Below, piece by piece: positions 6,978 through 9,332 of a DNA stretch of 9,332 nucleotides (positions are counted from its first letter, which is position 1; each line of letters starts with the position of its first letter). The DNA lies in NCBI GenBank assembly GCA_008668455.1, contig RQCD01000129.1, forward strand, positions 1 to 9,332, written 5' to 3'. Position numbers and translations under genes: made by a program. The notes below the pieces were generated by a model. It had not been told where the DNA came from. It made no database searches and saw only the letters and a list, made by a program, of their open reading frames with translations. This DNA comes from Clostridia bacterium (GTDB lineage: Bacteria > Bacillota > Clostridia > UBA1381).

Positions 6978-6996
6978 GCGCAAAATTGACAATTTT
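6978..6996. repeat. Short interrupted palindromes upstream of the glmS promoter
   Basis: A 15-base interrupted palindrome AAAATTG-A-CAATTTT lies at 6982-6996. The overlapping segment GCGCAAAATTG (6978-6988) recurs inverted, with one mismatch, at 6899-6909 inside the spacer of the glmS promoter. This could be a binding site for a regulator, but such repeats also arise by chance in AT-rich DNA. Confidence 0.2.
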
Positions 6997-7048
6997 TTCA
7001 AACGATATGAAACTGATCTTAGTATCTGCATTTTTTCTGAAAGCATGT

Positions 7049-7085
7049 AAAAGGAACGCGAAACAAAATTTATCCGCGTTCCTTT
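7049..7085 (-). terminator. Hairpin terminator after the GNAT_C-domain gene
   Basis: A perfect 11-base-pair stem pairs 7075-7085 with 7050-7060 (core GGAACGCG/CGCGTTCC) around a 14-base loop. It starts 3 bases after the stop codon of the upstream gene. The T-tract is only four residues, most of them inside the stem, so it is weaker than the glmS terminator. It separates the GH2/GNAT_C unit from the glmS promoter. The rest of the 244-base gap shows only the glmS promoter and the short palindromes. Confidence 0.65.
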
Positions 7086-7088
7086 GAA

Positions 7089-7889
7089 TTAATTTTTTAA
7101 AATTCCTTTTGCTTCTCCGATTTTTTCGCCGGATAAGACATACTGCTTGATTGCTCTTTGCAGACTGGTTTTTTCGGAAAAATCCTCGGGATTCATAGTG
7201 TAGCTTTGGAACACCCACCATTTATAGCTTTCATCTTCCGGCTGAAAGTCTGTAATCTCAAATTTTTTCCAAAAGCCAAGCAGTCTGGATGACTGATCCA
7301 AAAGCCTCGGTATCGCCGGAGACATCAGCCAGGACTGACAGAAGTACGGCACGTTTTCGTAGTTCGGGAAAAAGGTTTTAAAAAACTTCCGGCTTTTTGC
7401 AATAGATTCATCCGTCTGTGTAAGCTTTGCGTCAGAAGGTATGTGCATTGAGATCATCGGCGTTCCGGTTTCAAAGAAAAGCTCATATTCCAGCTCTCCG
7501 ATCCGGAACAGAACCAGGGATAACAGCCGTCCCATCCACCAGGACCGGTCAAAGGTCAGTTTATGAAAGGCTGCGAAATTCTCATGCAAAACACGTGTAA
7601 AGCCTTTCATGGTGGCAAGGTAGATTTCCTCGGAAATGCCGCGCTGCTGATATTTCCTGTAGGAAATCAAGGCGCTTTCTAACATCACAAATAAAATCTT
7701 AAAGCCGTCCGGGTCGGGGGAGAGGATTGTTTTTAAATCCTGTTCTGCATGTGCATAGTCTGCCGGACTGCATAAAAGAACAGAAAATTTCTCTAAAACA
7801 TCAGTCGGAATTTCCCTGCGTACTTCAAGCAGCCTTGCAATGGCATTCTCCGGCAGCTGTATTTTATGATATAATTCCAAACGATCCAT
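7089..7889 (-). CDS. Acyltransferase-like protein with NAT_N and GNAT_C-type domains
   Basis: The 266-residue protein is soluble, with no signal peptide or membrane segment. It resembles the poorly studied 'acyltransferase domain-containing' family of gut Firmicutes, which has an N-terminal helical NAT_N region and a GNAT-like C-terminal domain. Recognisable stretches are RSWWMGRLLSLVLFRIGELEYE (115-136), MHIPSDAKLT (148-157), SRKFFKTFFPNY (166-177), CQSWLMSP (184-191), and TSLQRAIKQYVLSGEKIGEAKGIL (241-264). The acyl donor and acceptor are not known, and I see no textbook GNAT acetyl-CoA loop. The ATG is set by AAGGAGAG, which overlaps the stop of the GH2-like gene 9 bases upstream, so the two are co-transcribed. 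The pairing suggests a role tied to a sugar substrate, which is inference. The family call rests on remembered sequence patterns. Confidence 0.72.
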   Translation of the reverse strand: MDRLELYHKIQLPENAIARLLEVRREIPTDVLEKFSVLLCSPADYAHAEQDLKTILSPDPDGFKILFVMLESALISYRKYQQRGISEEIYLATMKGFTRVLHENFAAFHKLTFDRSWWMGRLLSLVLFRIGELEYELFFETGTPMISMHIPSDAKLTQTDESIAKSRKFFKTFFPNYENVPYFCQSWLMSPAIPRLLDQSSRLLGFWKKFEITDFQPEDESYKWWVFQSYTMNPEDFSEKTSLQRAIKQYVLSGEKIGEAKGILKN

Positions 7890-7898
7890 ACGCTCTCC

Positions 7899-9332
7899 TT
7901 ATAGCTTGTAAAGATTTTTTAAAAGTCTTTTGGCAACCGGGTTTTCGCATTTTAAATCAATCATAGAAACCAGGTAAGTTTTTCCCTCATATTTCTTTTC
8001 TGCAAGCACGCATTGTTCGCACCAATCCTTGCCGTCCGGAATATCCCAGGCGGTGAGAATGGGAAGAAATCCCGGTGCGTCAAAGGTCTGACCGGTCATA
8101 ATGTTCAGCATATCTGTCTCCTTGTCATACCAGAACCGGAAATCGTTCGGATGAAATTCTGCCACAGCAGGGTGTCCGGTTTGTGCAGAAACATAATTTC
8201 TTGTGTCGCATTTTTTCACGGTGACGGTTTCTCCTGCAACGGTATGAGTTCCGGGGGTTAAATCGGTCACCCATACAATCTGGTCACTTTCTTCCACGGT
8301 GACGTCTGCAAATGCTTCAAACTCCCAGCTGTTGTCCGAAATTACGCTGCCCTCGGAATCAACCAGTGCAGCCTTTAGCATAAATTTCTGACGGTCTGCC
8401 ACACCAGGAACAGAAAAGCACGCGCTGACAGCATATTCAGCGGTACAGTCGCCGCAGGTTACCGGTGTCTCGCCGGACTGCAAAAGTGTCTCTCCGTCAT
8501 ATAAACCAAAATGCAGCGTGCCGGAAACAGGTTTGTTTGTGTCATTGCAAAGGTAAGCCTCGATTTTTGCCGTTTCGCCGGAATAGTAGGTAAACCGGTC
8601 GCTTCTAAGACTCACCAAAACCGGTTCTAACGCATTCCGGTAAGCAAAATATGCTGGCTTTGGATTCCGCTTGCAGTCCATGATCGTTTTCATCCAGCCG
8701 GACGGCCAAGCGTCGATAAAGAGGTGGATTGCATTTGAAACCATGCGCGGATCGCGTCTGAATGCCTCGGTCATAAACCGTGCTGCAAATGCCTGATGTG
8801 ACTGCGTTGCAGAAATCCACCCCTCCATGCTGTCCGGACGGTCAAAGAACCAGTGCTGCATGCTGTCGGACTGTGCTTTTACAATATTTTTTGGAGAGAA
8901 CGGTTCTTTTATCCAGTCCTTGGGATAATCATTTTCCATAACCTCTTTAAAATCCAATCCCTCTGCTCCGTATTCGCCGCAGCCGTAGTACCAGCCCTTT
9001 AATACCTTTTGCCAGTATCCCTTGTGCAGCTTGCGGAATTCCAGACCGTGATTGTTATACCAAAGTGTGTAGCAGTGGCTGTCTGGCATGCTGTCTAAAG
9101 CAGGCGGATCATAGTCGCCCTCCACATGCTTAATCACACATTCCGGGCAGCTGATTTTCAGCATCATGTCGCAGGCGGTAAAGAAGCATTCCATTTCGCC
9201 GCGCTCTAAATGGCGGTGGATATTTTCATAGCCGTTTGGTAATGCTTCATTAATATATGTAAGAACAACGTTGCAGGGGGGCTTGCGAACCATCCGGATC
9301 ATCTCCTCCGACTGCCGCACGCCCTCCGGCAC
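7899..9332 (-). CDS. Glycoside hydrolase family 2-like protein, C-terminal part (runs off the right edge)
   Basis: The 477 visible residues are the C-terminal part of a larger enzyme. The reading frame is open to the window edge, and the first codon (GTG) is probably not the true start. Residues 1-235 look like the second half of a clan GH-A TIM barrel: NVVLTYINEA (21-30) with E29 as candidate acid/base, HCYTLWYNNH (86-95), and YGCGEYGAEGLD (116-127) with E120 as candidate nucleophile. The barrel ends in AWPSGWMKTIMDCKRNPKPAYFA (208-230), as in GH2 beta-mannosidase or beta-galactosidase relatives. An immunoglobulin-like beta domain (about 238-345) and a further beta-rich tail follow. Whether it is secreted depends on the unseen N-terminus. 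The substrate cannot be assigned. It is translated just ahead of the GNAT_C gene, with 9 bases between them. Confidence 0.82.
   Translation of the reverse strand: MPEGVRQSEEMIRMVRKPPCNVVLTYINEALPNGYENIHRHLERGEMECFFTACDMMLKISCPECVIKHVEGDYDPPALDSMPDSHCYTLWYNNHGLEFRKLHKGYWQKVLKGWYYGCGEYGAEGLDFKEVMENDYPKDWIKEPFSPKNIVKAQSDSMQHWFFDRPDSMEGWISATQSHQAFAARFMTEAFRRDPRMVSNAIHLFIDAWPSGWMKTIMDCKRNPKPAYFAYRNALEPVLVSLRSDRFTYYSGETAKIEAYLCNDTNKPVSGTLHFGLYDGETLLQSGETPVTCGDCTAEYAVSACFSVPGVADRQKFMLKAALVDSEGSVISDNSWEFEAFADVTVEESDQIVWVTDLTPGTHTVAGETVTVKKCDTRNYVSAQTGHPAVAEFHPNDFRFWYDKETDMLNIMTGQTFDAPGFLPILTAWDIPDGKDWCEQCVLAEKKYEGKTYLVSMIDLKCENPVAKRLLKNLYKL

Noticed and set aside
6986..7014. Plus-strand TTGACA as a rightward promoter
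   Set aside because: No -10-like hexamer lies 16-18 bases downstream, and no plus-strand gene follows.
6845..7088. glmS ribozyme or other riboswitch upstream of glmS
   Set aside because: The mapped promoter leaves only about 39 nt of leader, and the remaining gap is AT-rich with only short palindromes and a terminator.
6964..7221. 85-codon frame on the minus strand spanning the terminator and the end of the GNAT_C gene
   Set aside because: It overlaps the real gene out of frame and crosses the terminator hairpin, and its composition is AT-driven.
1..9332. CRISPR array, tRNA/rRNA, insertion sequence, prophage or defence island
   Set aside because: No direct repeats, transposase, integrase, RNA-gene structure or toxin-antitoxin pair could be seen; the coding space is filled by recognisable metabolic genes.

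Overview
This window looks like chromosomal DNA of a Gram-positive anaerobe, most likely a gut Clostridia (Lachnospiraceae/Oscillospiraceae-like). The assignment is inferred from three things: strong AGGAGG-type ribosome binding sites, the yhbY-nadD-yqeK gene order typical of Firmicutes, and the Clostridia-like flavour of the MurC, GlmS, YhbY and YqeK sequences. Coding regions have moderate GC content, while the few intergenic stretches are strongly AT-rich. Almost everything is coding, and no RNA gene, CRISPR array, insertion sequence or phage gene is visible.

Layout. Bases 1-204 are an AT-rich spacer. It holds a good leftward promoter for a gene outside the window and a likely rightward promoter for murC (205-1581, +). 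All other genes lie on the minus strand. murC converges on comF with a 4-base overlap, so the two stop codons interlock. Read in the direction of transcription, from right to left, the minus strand carries: (i) a GH2-like glycoside hydrolase cut by the right window edge (7899-9332), followed 9 bases later by a NAT_N/GNAT_C-type acyltransferase-like protein (7089-7889) and a hairpin terminator; (ii) glmS (5018-6844), with its own TTGAAA-17-TACAAT promoter, a leader of only about 40 nt and an intrinsic terminator; (iii) a tight run of yhbY, a nadD-yqeK fusion, a CPA2 cation/proton antiporter and comF. Gaps in this last run are 6 and 15 bases, followed by a 4-base ATGA overlap.

Function. The genes are mostly core metabolism. 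GlmS makes glucosamine-6-phosphate, which feeds UDP-GlcNAc and peptidoglycan, and MurC adds the first amino acid to UDP-MurNAc. NadD makes the NAD precursor NaAD, YqeK is expected to degrade Ap4A, and YhbY assists 50S ribosome assembly. The antiporter exchanges Na+ or K+ for H+, and ComF is a phosphoribosyltransferase-fold protein linked to DNA uptake. The GH2/GNAT_C pair is the only accessory-looking unit.

I did not find a clear new system. The points most worth following up are the GH2-acyltransferase pair, the NadD-YqeK fusion with an altered HxGH motif (HDAH), substitutions in the MurC P-loop and the ComF PRPP loop, the absence of a glmS ribozyme, and the terminator immediately ahead of yhbY.
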